DNA of 64,000 bases from assembly GCA_036850595.1 (NCBI GenBank), contig CM072166.1:12852758-12916757 (forward strand). Direction: 5' to 3'. This document shows positions 1-12,900 of this stretch, one piece after another (position 1 is the first letter of the stretch; every line of letters begins with the position of its first letter). Position numbers and translations under genes: made by a program. A model generated the notes under the pieces. It did not search any database and was not told where the DNA came from. It was given only the letters and a program-made list of their open reading frames with translations. This DNA is from Rhyacichthys aspro. Taxonomy: Eukaryota; Chordata; Actinopteri; Gobiiformes; Rhyacichthyidae.

Positions 1-182
1 TACATCTATCACAGTAATCAGCCCTTAATCTGAGCCAAGATTACACTCCAAGTCTTAGGTTTTAGATAGTACTTGGACAATAGCTGTGTGTTTCAACTTA
101 GCTGCCTATCACCAAATATAAAAATATAATTATTCTTCTCTTTTCTGTTTCTCTTTACTAACTTATAACCTACCTTTTCCAG
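1..182. other. plbd1 intron, left edge of window
   Basis: This is AT-rich sequence ending in a pyrimidine tract and AG at 181-182, the acceptor of the first visible plbd1 exon. No earlier plbd1 exon was recognised in it. Confidence 0.6.
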
Positions 183-3100
183 ACAAATGTTCAATCATTA
201 CTCCAATATGTACCCCCAGCTCATAAAAGATGAGAATGTACTGAATCCCCTCAAAAGGTTTTTGAGGTAAAGTCATGTTAATGAAATGTCATTAAAATAT
301 GGGCTTAATATATCTGAGATTCATTTTACTTTGTGTCTTAATAACAGTGCATGTAATTGATCTGCAGTAAACAGGACCAGTGGGCTCGAGAGCAGGTGAA
401 AGTTAGGAGAAACAGCGACCCCCTGTGGCGCCACATGGGACTGATCCTCGCTCAGCTGGATGGCCTCCAAGCTGGAGCTGCACAGTGGGCCAAAACCAAA
501 CAGAGAGAGGTCTGTGAGTGAAGAGGTGGTAAGAGACATGTCACACTATCACTTCATCCTCTCCTTCTTCTTCTGCCCCCTTCAGCCTCTTTCAGTGTTT
601 GCCGTCCAGTTCCTGAATGGCATTGGCGACCTGCTGGACCTCGTCCCGGCTCTGACGCCTCGCTCCAACACATCCTCGGGGCCCACCGCTTTCAGGATGA
701 CAGGGATGGGGCATTGCACAGCTCTTATAAAGGTCAGGGCAAGCTCATTTGGATAAAGCTGTTAGCAAACATTTCACCTCCTCACAGGCCTAATCAAGCT
801 CAGTGTCATTATTTGGGCTCCAATAAATAGAGTATAAAAGCCAATAGGCTGGTTGTTTCAGCTCTTTACTCATTCTGAAAAGAAAGAATAAATAAAACTA
901 GTTCCACAGTAACATTAAGCAATTTTAATCGTTTAAAATGCAATGTCTGGAGCATTATTTATTTCTACGTGTATCCATATCTCATATCCTATCTTGTATA
1001 TGTCTATTTTATTTAAAAAATCTGTCTTTTAAACTTTTTTAAAACATTTTTTTTATTTACTTTCAAGAAACTAAAACAGAGTTTGGTGAGCTATATATCA
1101 ACTCCCTGTAATGTCACATTCAACTTCTAGATGGAGTCATGAGCAATTGCATCAGGACCTCTATTATCACAAGGCATAAACAAGTGGATTGATGTCAGAG
1201 TTACATATGATACTACTAAGTTCGATTGCAAAAATGTTATAAAATCATTACTCTTTTTTAAAAAATAAGCACACAGCCAGCTCCTTTTAAGGTGAATAAC
1301 CAAAAATTAAATCTCTACCTGAGAGTCTTACGTTCTCTCTCAGGTGCTGCCAGGCTTCGAAAACCTGCTCGTGGGTCATTCCAGTTGGTACACTTACGCA
1401 GCCACTATGCGGATCTATAAACACTGGGACTTTAAGCTGTCAGACCCATACTGTGCTTCTGGAAAGATGTCATTCAGCAGCTACCCAGGTACATTATCCG
1501 ACACACCCAATCACAATCTCATCTTTTCACTTGTGCACAGTCCACACATTTCCATTTGACTTTTATGATCACACCACACATGCTCTGTTCCCATGGAGAG
1601 CCCTGAGAGTGTTCAGCTAAACAGAGTCATGGTGAGATGTATTCCCAAGTCAAAAGAGTCATTATTGTACCGAGATTTACAGAGTGGACCAGGCAATAGA
1701 AATCCTCTTACAGGCTTCATTGCTATCAGAACACAAGTGGTTTTAAGGCACTATTTTTAGAAACAGCCAGGCCAAAGATATCACTTGACTATAGGAAAAT
1801 GATGAATGATTGTCTGTGCTCTGTGGCCTACTTAAAGGGAATGGTTCAGTGTTTTGTAAATGTGGTTCTATTATGTACTTTCACTTCTATTTCAAATTGT
1901 TTTTATAGTTTTTTTTTAGATCGATACATTCAACAATACCTCAGAGTTAAAGTTAGAGAGGGGACAATCCAGGCTAATCCAAATAATTTGCATTGAATTT
2001 ATCTGTAAAGTAGTTTAAGAAAGGCTGTCATGATTTCTGTAACTTTTCACTTGAGCTCTGGACAGTACACCTGAGTTTTTGTAATTGAAGGCATGAAATT
2101 CCCTCACAAACCTAATGTGAATGTTTTGGAGGTGTAGGTGATTTCCTCAGCAGAGAGAATTAGTCGACAGGCCAACAGTGTGGGCCAAAAGTGATTGCCC
2201 CCTAGAAACTCCAAAAACTGCAGTTGTCTGACTAGAACCTGCTTAAAACTGGACATGACCATAACATTTGGCCCAAGGAGGCAGGAGCCTGTTGATAATG
2301 AATGCAATTTGGGTCTAAACATGGATAAATTTGTGCCAGTTTGGTTTTAGAGAGGTGCAGACGATTAAATATCTTAAACTGCATAAAATCTACAAATAGA
2401 GGATGGATGTATTCTATGTAGCCCATTGCCTCAGAGAAGTAGATGGGAACAGCACAACACAAACTAAATCATATACTGTTGTAAATGGGGCCAGTGAAAA
2501 CATGAACTTATAAAACATCACTTCAGTCACCATGTGTGGTCAAATGTGGAAATTTCCATCACATGTGGCTGCCACATTGAGATAAACTGGAACCAAACTA
2601 GGGAGTGCTAATTTATTGAGTTGTATAAATGTGGAACAGAATTAAAAGCAGATATGATCAAAAGTGTATATATCCTCTATGCAACACACATTTGAACTGA
2701 TAGTCGTTTTTTAAGGTTTAAATGCCTTGTTTAAATCTAAGTATCCCCCAAACCTCTTATACAAAATGCCAGACTATCCCTTTAAGTTTCATTCTTTTTG
2801 GCAATAGGCAACTCTTCCTGGGTCCTAAATTATGTATGAAAGAAATCAATGCAAACAATAATATGATAGTGACTGAAATATCCTTCCTCGTTGCTCTTCC
2901 TGGAGGTTTCCTGACATCTCTGGATGACTTCTACCTACTGAGCAGCGGCCTACTGATGACCCAGACCTCCAACAGTGTCTTCAACACCTCTCTGTTCTTG
3001 GCGCTCAGCCCTCACAGCCTGCTGGCCTGGCAGAGAGTGCGGCTGGCTAACAGCCTGGCGCGCACTGGCCAGCAGTGGGCGCGCATCTTCTCCAAATTCA

Positions 3101-5805
3101 ACTCAGGTAAGAGCCAAGAGCTTTTCAGAAAAGGTACAGTTGGCCATCAAGGAGTTCAGTGAGAGTCTGGAAGCAGGCAGTGATGGATGATAATTAAATA
3201 GAAAGATGGTGGCATAGGCTGATACCTAATTTGGCAATTTCCTGTTTTCTTTTCTATTAGTATTTTTCTTTTATTCAGTTACAGATGAAAGAAATAATCC
3301 AATATACCAATCCAATATGTACTTTTCCTACTACAGATGGGAAAAGACATTACCTAAAGTAAGGCTGCAGATATTAGATTGTTAGTATGAGCTTCTTTGT
3401 TGTTGAAATATAACAGATTTATTTGTGGTATGCATTTGTGGTTTTATTACAGTGTACTGGAATAAGCTGCCTTGAGAAAAGAAAAAATTACTTTCGTAAG
3501 ATTTGGCAATTTAATGCAAACGCTCCTCCAGGCAGGCCAGTATTTTTCACATTATTTAAAAACAGCTGCTGGAAAATCAATGCAAACTACTCTATGACTG
3601 TTGCAGAAAAGTATTTTATTAGTGCTTCTTTTGGTGCATACCTTCGCTGAATTCCAAAGATGTGTATGCCTAATTCAAGTCTGACTTCAGCTGCAAAGTA
3701 AATGTAGCACAAATTGGATGAAACATCTTTTACTTGTACTTTCTGCTGAGTTATTTGAACCTAAATAAAACACATTTTTCTGAGATGAGACTGTGTAATG
3801 AAATGAGAAGAGATCAAAGAGAAGCTGTCTGAGCGATTACCTCAGTCTGGACTTAAACCCCTCGCTATGTAAAACATTTGCAGGACAAATTTCCTTGGAG
3901 ATTAGACCACTTCTTGAACAAGCCATCCCTCATTACACTCATTACTTGTGTGTGTGTTAATTGTGCGTCTGCTTTGATGTTGCACATCATGTTGCTATGG
4001 CAGGCCAGTGGAGACGAGGATAGAGCATTCTGGAGAGTGTAGTCCCCGAATCGTCCAGCAGTCTCTGCTCTCAAACTCACCTTCGTCAGGAGTTGACAGA
4101 GTGGCTTCGAGGCAGTTAACAACACAGTTGTTCTACTGGTCCATAGAGTGAAACCTGATGATATTGAAGGCAAAAATAAAGAATTTGCCCCCCAGACTAA
4201 CTCACAACTGCCAAAATCAAAAACAGACGATTGTTCTGCCTGTGTAATTACATAGAACCACTGATTAAAGGGGTTGGAGAGTCCAGTAATCGAATTGAGA
4301 ATCACTCAACAATTAGAGAAGACTTTTCTGATTTGAATAATATTTATTCTCTCACAGTGCTGGCCTGAGGAACACCAATAGTCAGTGAACTAACTCCTAT
4401 TAGAAATGTATCTATTTCAAAGTGTTTATTTGGATTCTTTGAAATGCACAGATAAACAGAGTAAAGAAGTTCGCCAAAGTCTGTCTTGAAAAAGAGAAAA
4501 AGAGCCTTTGCGTATACATTTCATTCTCATCAGAACGAGGAGGTAGCAGAAGTAGAAAAACCCCCCCTTGATATTCTCACATAACTGTGGCTGGGTACAG
4601 GTGTCTTTGTTGACTTGCCAAATATGTTGTGTCTGTTTATGCCACCATGTATCACAGGTACATACAACAGCCAGTACATGGTGCTGGACCTTAGCAGGAT
4701 TTTTCTTCGTCACAGCATCACAGACGGGGCTCTGACTGTCGTGGAGCAGATTCCAGGGAAAGTGATGCACTCGGACCAGACTCAAGCTTTACGCAGAGGT
4801 AAGGAGTCGAAGTGCTGTTGTAGAAATGAAAAAGAGTTGTAATTCACTATTCTCCTTTGCAGGTTATTGGCCGTCATACAACATACCATTTCATGCTGAA
4901 ATCTACAACCTGAGCGGCTACGGTGTGATGTGGAGGAAATTTGGTGAAGATTTCTCGTACGACCTCTGTCCTCGAGCAAAAATCCTTCGCAGGGACCAGG
5001 CCAAAGTGTTTGACCTGGAGTCCCTCAAACACCTCATGAGATACAACAGTGAGTACAGCTATGAGTCATAAGTCCTCTGCTTGTCAAGGGTGAGTTACTA
5101 TCTCAAGATTGTTCCGTTTCAGACTACAAAAGGGATCCGTACACAAAGGGACATCCGTGTAAAACCATCTGTTGCCGGAACGACTTAAGACAGAGAAAGC
5201 CACGACCAGGAGGCTGCTATGACACTAAGGTAAGAAGAAGTTTGCCTCAAGTACGTCTAAATGATAAAATGACAACAGGAAATGAGAAAATGTCAACACA
5301 CATTCTTCCTGAAAATCTTAAGACAGTTCTCGGTTTAAAGCCGGGACTGTTTTCCAAAGAATAAGGCTGAAAGAAATAACAGTCAGTGTTTTCTTACTTA
5401 TTCCTTGCAAACCTAATTTGCTAATTTAATTCACATTTGATGTTGTTCAAGATGTCTTCATGAGATACCTATGTAATGCATGTTTTATTAAGCTCTATCA
5501 ATCTTCAAATACCCTTTTAAAAGTTCCTCTGTGGCATGGTAAATGTTATTAGAGCAGTGAGAGGAGAGTAAAGAGATTAGACCGTGCTCAGTTCTGTCCA
5601 TTCCCTCGCCCGCTCTGGGACGTCACAGGTGACGGACTACCAGATGGCCCTCCAGCTGGTCATGGAGGCGATGAACGGCCCGACGACACAGGGAGGTCTG
5701 CGGCCGTTCTCGTGGCAATCCTTCAACCTCACGGCTCATCACGGACTACCACACATCTACAACTTCAGCTTTGTCAACATGAAGCCCACACTCTCCAGGC
5801 CCTGA
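183..5805 (+). CDS. plbd1: Phospholipase B-like 1 (plbd1), partial at 5' end
   Basis: Nine coding exons join in one frame: 183-266, 368-509, 586-732, 1344-1488, 2906-3106, 4658-4798, 4863-5048, 5123-5229, 5629-5805 (TGA). They give 442 residues of a protein that is about 550 residues in the family, so roughly 110 N-terminal residues, including the signal peptide, lie left of the window. Family landmarks seen are HSSWYTYAA and RIYKHWDF (exon 4), SFSSYPGFLTSLDDFY across exons 4/5, QYMVLDLSR, VVEQIPG, GYWPSYNIPFH, the Cys-rich CKTICCRNDL, GGCYDTK, and the C-terminal MKPTL. These match PLBD1 better than PLBD2. The family are secreted or lysosomal Ntn-type hydrolases that mature by self-cleavage and remove acyl chains from phospholipids (family knowledge). 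The first acceptor of exon 2 is set at 367 because it restores the S-K-Q reading frame across the junction. Lying near gucy2c also fits PLBD1. Confidence 0.93.
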
Positions 5806-6620
5806 GAAGACACGGCAAAAATAGTTTGGATAGATTCAACAGGTTGATTTATGTTAGACAAAGTTTTGTGAATATTTTTTGTTTATTGTTTTTATTGTTT
5901 TTTTATGGATATCTTCTATATTCTTAATATAAAACATCACATGTGAAAAATGAGGTTAATATGACCTATTTGCAATCTACATGTACTAAGACTAAGACTA
6001 ATTCACTTACTGGAAACAATGCGATTTAATAGTCAGGAAGATAGGCCTGGCTTTATAACAGACTGTTTATTACGTTTATAATGAACTATGCTATTTTATG
6101 AACTATGCAAAAACAAATTTATGTTGATATACATTATTTTGGCTATTATTTGCAATGCACTTCTATGCAATTTTCTTTCAGCATGTGTTAGCCAACTAAA
6201 TTGTCTTTATTATTTGTGCACAATAAACTATTACGTCCACGATACAATTACAGCGTTTAATTTAGTTCCTACGGAACATTTCTTGGGACTTGGCCTACTA
6301 CGACTACAAAGACCAGCGACGCCTCGTGTTCGTCAAGTTAAACTTATTACAAACAGGAAACTGCACACTTTCAGTATGGTGTGTTCACCTTTCACATATG
6401 CAGTTAATATTGTGCATTAATATAAATGTGAAATATGTAGTTTAGAAAAAGTTTTCTCATTTAAGTTATTTGTCATTCATTTCATCAATGTATTAAAGTC
6501 TAAACAATCCAGAATTAGTACTTCTATGTAGATCTTATTAAAATTAACATGTTACACAAAAGTTAAAGCGTGGCAAAATTAAATGATTCAAAATAAAGTT
6601 TATTACTTTCTGTAAAAATT
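5806..6620 (+). other. plbd1 3' UTR region with candidate poly(A) signals
   Basis: This is AT-rich sequence after the plbd1 stop. AATAAA hexamers on the + strand at 6222-6227 and 6592-6597 are candidate poly(A) signals. The kctd17 first exon begins within a few hundred bases, so the two genes are arranged head to tail. Which hexamer is used cannot be told from sequence. Confidence 0.5.
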
Positions 6621-6639
6621 GAAGATTCGGCATGTTTAT

Positions 6640-6725
6640 TAAAAGTCGATTATTTACAGACATATTTTTTTTTATTTTTTTAAATATTTTAATGAATTAG
6701 TTGATTTTTTTAATCGATTAACATC
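6640..6725. repeat. Possible remnant of an hAT-like repeat end
   Basis: A T-rich stretch ends in a TAATCGATTAACATCCC motif near 6710-6727, resembling the subterminal part of teleost hAT-like non-autonomous elements. No partner inverted repeat or target duplication was found, so this is only a possible fragment. Confidence 0.25.
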
Positions 6726-6918
6726 CCTTGTAAGACGCACTGAATTACGAGTTTTGCATTTGCGGGGTGCTTTTATTTTGGTACCACGCATCCATTTCCT
6801 GTCGCTGCTGGAGGCGGAGCGTCATGCGTTGGTAACAGCGAGGAGAAGCTGAGGCACCAGAGGAGACGCACACCGGATTGTAGCCCGTCTCTAGTTCGTG
6901 TCTCGCGGCTGTTTCCAA

Positions 6919-9900
6919 ATGGCTACGACCGCGGACGACCACCGGGAACTGCCCTCGCTCCACGGCTGCCACCAACACCACAACAGCAACAACAACAATA
7001 ACAACAACAACAACAACAAAGACAGCGAGGCGGGAGACAGCGGGACTTCAGCCACGGCTAGCAGCGCCCCGGAGCCCGGCGGCACCACGTCCCACAGCAA
7101 CGGCTCGGTCATTAACCCCAGCGGCGGGAACAGCGGCAAGTGGGTCCGGCTCAATGTTGGCGGCACCGTGTTCCTCACCACCAGACAGACCCTCCTCAAA
7201 GAACAGACTTCATTCCTGTACCGCCTGTGCCAGCAGCAGGACTTACACTCGGACACGGTGAGTCCAGGACACTTAAAGTCCGCAGTCACACGAGTTCAGA
7301 GCGGCGGAGAATAGCCCTTAGTTCATAGTTCGAGCGGATTAACTCTTATCCGCAGAGAAAAACATCCTCATATTTTTATTACACCCTGCAATTCCCACGT
7401 CTGTTTAAACTTCTGCTACAGGAAACCTCTCATCCAGTTTTATGTGTTCAGTGTTGAGTATTTTTATGCTGCTTTACAAAATACATAGAAGGAGTAGTCA
7501 ACTAACTTCTGTTTACAAAGGAGAACAATGGGCTGCTTCCAGTTATTTAAGTCATTGGGTTACACTTAGGATCACTGAATCATATGAATCACTCAGTAGT
7601 CGCTTTAAGATTGTGTTTCATGCAGAGAATTGTTGTAATCTGTTAAAAAAAATATATATAAAAAAGTATCATGCACATTTGAATTTTGTGTTTTTAAGTT
7701 TTTATTTGTGTGACCTAACATGTCTGATAGAATAAGCCTCATTCCACAAACAACTAGAAATGCTCCACGACTTTCTGATGACAAAACCGTGACATGTTGG
7801 TTTGTTTCTGCCCCGAAATAGCCCATAAACTTAGTCCTAATATAACTTCACAGTGTGACTGTTCCATGAGCCATCCCCTGTTTTCGCCTGCAGCTCCTGA
7901 GCATGCACACTCTTTATCTATGTGCACCACACAGCTCTCCTGCTCTCTCCTCTTTTCTCATCATTATTTGGTGAGTGTGGCTTGAGTCAGATGGATGAAC
8001 ACGTGCCCCTCTTCTGCGGGAGCTGCACAGTCAGGAGCTGTACAGCTGGCATCTTATAGAGAGAGAGAGAGTCAGCTGTATTAGGTGACACTCTCTCACT
8101 CACTCGGTCACAGAAGGCTGAACACACCGTAAACGCCGGTGAGACTCATGAATGATGCAGGTTTCTATTATGCTCCTGCCTTTGATACTGATGTACGTGA
8201 CGGAGGGAGACAAAGGAGAGGTCCCGCTCTCCGCCTGTGGCCTACTGTACGTTGACATTTTGCTGCTCGCCAGTGGAAACCTCACATATCCAAAATGTCA
8301 GCAACTGTACGGAAATAAGCCCCAGGAGGCGTAGTGTGGAAAGGCCCCTGGCTCAGCTGGATCAGGGGTGACATGGTTGTGTCCTAAACCTTAAACAACC
8401 TCAGTTGTCCCAGAAACCAAATGTTTACTGTTAAGAAATCAAGCAACTTGTAATCCAAAAATAAAAAAGACTCTTACCCTGTTGCACAAATCGTATGACA
8501 GCAGAGCAAATAAGGTAGTCAGTAATTAATCTCTGGGGTCACCTATTTCTCTGTGGTAATGCCTTCTCTGTGGAGCTATCTGAAGTTTTTGTGGAAATAT
8601 CTCACAGTGATGGAAGGTCCAATGAAAGAGGCTGTTTGTTAAGGCTTTTCTTAATCCCAAAAAGCAACTGTTTATTATTATATTACTGCACAAATACTAC
8701 AGACCTGACCTGACTTGATATGTTCTACCATATTATACCATATGTACTGCTTATAGATCACAGTACACCACAGTCTGAAATTATCCCTCAACAGTTGACA
8801 TATAATCTTTTTTATTTTTGTAAAATGGCCTCAATTTAACGCATTTAGTTTTCATTGTTTATCATTATCACAATATCCGTATCTCAAAGAATGACTTGTA
8901 TCTCAATAACGTTATTGCCTTCTCTGTGATGGACATTTACTTTATCATCCAAACAGAGCATTTAATTAAACTGTGGTGCATCTAGTTCTAGTTTAGACCT
9001 GTTCAGTCCTGGTTCAGTCTTTAATAGTGATTTACCTCTTGCTTTGAAGAGTTAGTCCAGAGCCAAACAGTTTACTATGTTTAAGAGCATTCAGATATCA
9101 CAGCTCATATTGTTATTGCAATATTCAAAATAGTCATTGCATATCATGTTTTACTGATTCTGTATAAATTACTATTATTGTACCAATAGTGTTTCCAGTG
9201 TTTCCCATTTATTTACAAAACTATGGCAAGACGCTGTGTTTAGAGATTCTCCAAAACTCAATGTAAACCTGAATTAAAGTCTAAAAAAAACCCTCTTTGT
9301 AGTAAATCGAACGTTACAGACGCTTACAGCAGCGACAGATGAGAAAGAGTGTGTTTGTTTTGCTGAGCCTTCACTAGAGAAGTCACTGTTTGTTAACCTG
9401 ACTACGCTAAAGACTTTTTCGCACTAGAGCAGTGATGCCGGCTCCTGCTGCACTGCTCTGTGGAAAGAATAGTCCCATGTGACCTTCAGCTGCGACCTGA
9501 GTGGAGCTCCCTCTGCACAGCCCAAAGACACACACCAAAACTCTCTCACACAAACACACACACACTCAGCTCCGTCTCATCGTGTCCTTTACTTATCTCC
9601 GCTCTCAAGCCGCTGACTCACTCCGAATGGGTATCACACATTTGTCATCCGTCGCCGGCACCTTTCCGTACAGCCATCAAATACTCCAGCGTCACACTGA
9701 GACACTTCAATTGAATGGTTTTTGGTTTTAAAATGGAGAGTGAGCCGTAGGCAAAAGCTCTGATTTCTCTTTGAACAGGCTGCTGTGAAAAAAAAAGAAG
9801 CTTTTTCAGGTTTATTATACTCGCTATTTAGCATTTTGGGCACAAAAATATCACTCTTTTTCATGTCACTACAAAAGCTGCGTTTTTAGAAGTGAGACAG

Positions 9901-12900
9901 ATGCTTTCTTCTAGTTTCTCCTTCAGTCATAGTCGCTTTCTCACTCCATACTTCTACAGCACATTTGCTATTCCCAGTAAATGTGAATAGCTCACCTCAG
10001 TTGCCAGAAGCAAAACTATGTATCAAACCGAGGTCGTGAGATGCATATAGAGTGTGCAGGTTGATTCACAGTGTGCGGTTTGGTTACAAAATCAGTTTGT
10101 GGCATTGAAGTTTGTCCTTGATTGAGATTATTTACACTGTAAAAGCTCAGAGGAAAAGTTTGAAATAAGATTTGGATTCAAAAGAGTGAATGAATACTCG
10201 ACAGCTGCGAGTCACAGAAGCGTGACTGATACAACAGATTGTGTGCACAGTCAAACAGGAAAGAACACATCTTGTATGAGGCAGTTTTGATTAGCATGTT
10301 GTTTTTTTCAATAATTCTTGAGTCTTCATCTCGTCAAACCTGGTCTCGGCCTCCTGCTTGGTGTTTTGAAGCGTCCGTTTTGACAAGAGGTATATATTAT
10401 CAGTATATTATCAGAATGCCTTGTTGAATAGTTGCATAGGCATAGGGTGCCATAGAGAAAGGAGACTGACTCTCCTAAAGCAATGCCCCTTAAGCATCAA
10501 AGCAAGGCACATTCTCCGGCTGCATAAATTTGGGTATTTCATTGCAAATCCAATGGCTTCTGCTTAATTTGCCAGTTTTGTTCAATATAACTGCCCGCTG
10601 TATAGATTAGTCACCTTAGCGAGCATCTTTGGTCAGCCATTCTAATTATTTTTCTATTCTGTACATTTAATTAGTCTAGTCCCTCTCCATCCCACTTTGA
10701 TTTCCAGGGGGCGGAAGGCTTTTACTTTCACCAAACGCTTGCTTTGTGCTTTCTGTGCTAAATTTATTGAGATCACTTCTGCAAAATGATCACCTCTAAA
10801 CTGAGATGGATTAACTGATCACATGCAAGAATTCTTTTGAGGAAGTGAATGAAGCAAATACAATGTTGTGCAATCCATTACAGCACCTGGCGGATTTGTT
10901 TTGTACACAGACCAATCGGAAGCTAAATCTAAGCAAGGAGTATTTTTTCTCGTCTGACCCAGAACTAAGACATGATTTATCCTGGAGTTACCCCTCTTAA
11001 TCTGTTGGCGCTAGCATCCACTGCTCAGGGGTCATTGGGCTGTTTTTAAACCCTTGCACACGCACAGTCCGCCAGTGTCCGACTGTTTTAATGAGATTAC
11101 CGGCACCTCAGCCGCCCTGCCCCCTAACCAAGGCAAACCCAGGGCTCTGCGCCTCTAATACCACCCAAGCTGACCTCACGCCATCCCGAGCCAATTACAT
11201 TATGTGGCTAAGAGTCACCTTTACGCCGAGATAATGTCAGATGAACAGGTGTAGCAGAGCGGCCCCTTGTAGGCTCTAACCTCATAATCGCATTAGTGCT
11301 GGCGATTACAATGCTTTGATTCATATTGCATATTAGGAGGATCACATTGAGCAGGTTTAGAGAGCTTGTCACAGTAACACACATTCCCTGTAAAAATTCA
11401 GTTTGCACAAAACATGCCAGCACTTGCTTTATCACCTTCAGAGATTTGCAGAAGGAGGTACTGGCATTTTATTATGAATATTTTAAACAGAAGGTGTACA
11501 AACCTGTCCTTTTTAGCATCTAGATGTACGTAAAAGACTGTAGAGTTGAGTTATTTTAATCTGCAGTGTTGATTAGATTCAGAACATCCATCCAACTGAG
11601 CTGCTGGGTAGCCTCCTCCGTCCAATATGTCTCTGCCTGTGTGAAGCGGCTGGTTCAGCCAGACCATCTGTGATGTCAGGAAAGCGCTTGGTATCTCATT
11701 AAAATATCTCTCTCATTGATTTGCTCCAAAATATGTGCGTATGCGTTCACCGAGGTAGGTTGTCGAATGTTTTAACAATACAAGAATGAAAATATTGAGC
11801 AAGCCTTCAGAGTCATTCAACCCGACTGTTTACACAAGCTCGAGCAAGCAGCAGTATGCGGGCAAGTGGGTACATTGGTTTGTTTTACGGTAAACAAACT
11901 ATGACTTGGATGTAGATGTACTTACTTCCTGTTACATCCTGTTTCCCTCAACACATTCCCTATGAACCGTTAACTCACCATCAGAACCTTTTTTTTTTTG
12001 TCCTTTTTGTGTGGACTCATTCAATATTTTTAATGCTTTTTGTTGGTGCATGTTTTGTGGAACACCTTGAAGTCTAAAAAGTATTATGAACACTAGCGCT
12101 GCTCGATTATGAAAAGAATCATAATCACAGTTATTTTGGTTGTTATTAAAATCACAGTTATTTCACACAATTACTCATTGACTTTGGAAATATGTTGTAT
12201 TGAACAAAACTGTGAATTATCCTTTAAATAAATAATGTAGTAAACGTATAAATTAATAGCTTAAAAAATTAAGCAGAAATAATAATCAAGATAAATAACA
12301 TCAACAATGCCGTGCACTTCCACCCTCTCTTGGAAAAACAAGTAACAAGTAATAAATAAAAACAAGTAATAAATCATATTTTTTTCTCGATGACATGGGT
12401 TTTGTGATCGTTTGAAGCCAAAATTAAAATAGAAAATTCTATTAATTGCAACCCTAATGAACACTTTTACTCAATCCCACTTTTTTTTTTGGCTAACCTC
12501 ATCTTGACCTCTGTATTTGGAAATAAACAGCCAACCGATTTGGACATTGGCTCTGTGGACCACAGGGATGAGCAACACTGATATTTTCAGAGCTAAGGAG
12601 GTTAGGGACGGGGGGAAAGTCAGTGGTTGATGCTGATCACTCCTAACAAGCTACTTCACTAATGTGGCTAACTCCAGATGCTAATTGTTTACACCTGATG
12701 TGTCATTCCGGATAAAACAAAGACAGATCATTACAGAAGTGTGAGAGGATGGATGAGAAGATGGTCTTTGCTGGCGTCCTGCTGTTAAGCTAGGGCTAAC
12801 TTTGCTCACTATAGATGCTTACGTCTGACTGGACCCTTGTATTTCTGTGATGCTTTATGTCAATTGTCTTTACTTCTTTACATTAGGGAGCTTTTATTTC

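Noticed and set aside
2830..3650. Similar CAATGCAAAC-containing stretches near 2843 and 3577 in plbd1 introns
   Set aside because: The shared words are short and the flanks do not align, so it is not supported as a repeat.
183..5805. PLBD2 as the identity of the left gene
   Set aside because: The C-terminal CKTICCRNDL and MKPTL region and the nearby gucy2c fit PLBD1; PLBD2 has a different C-terminus and neighbours.
8152..8334. A 60-codon ORF with a hydrophobic start in kctd17 intron 1
   Set aside because: There are no splice signals, promoter or poly(A) signal around it, and the peptide is not recognised. It is best explained as a chance ORF.
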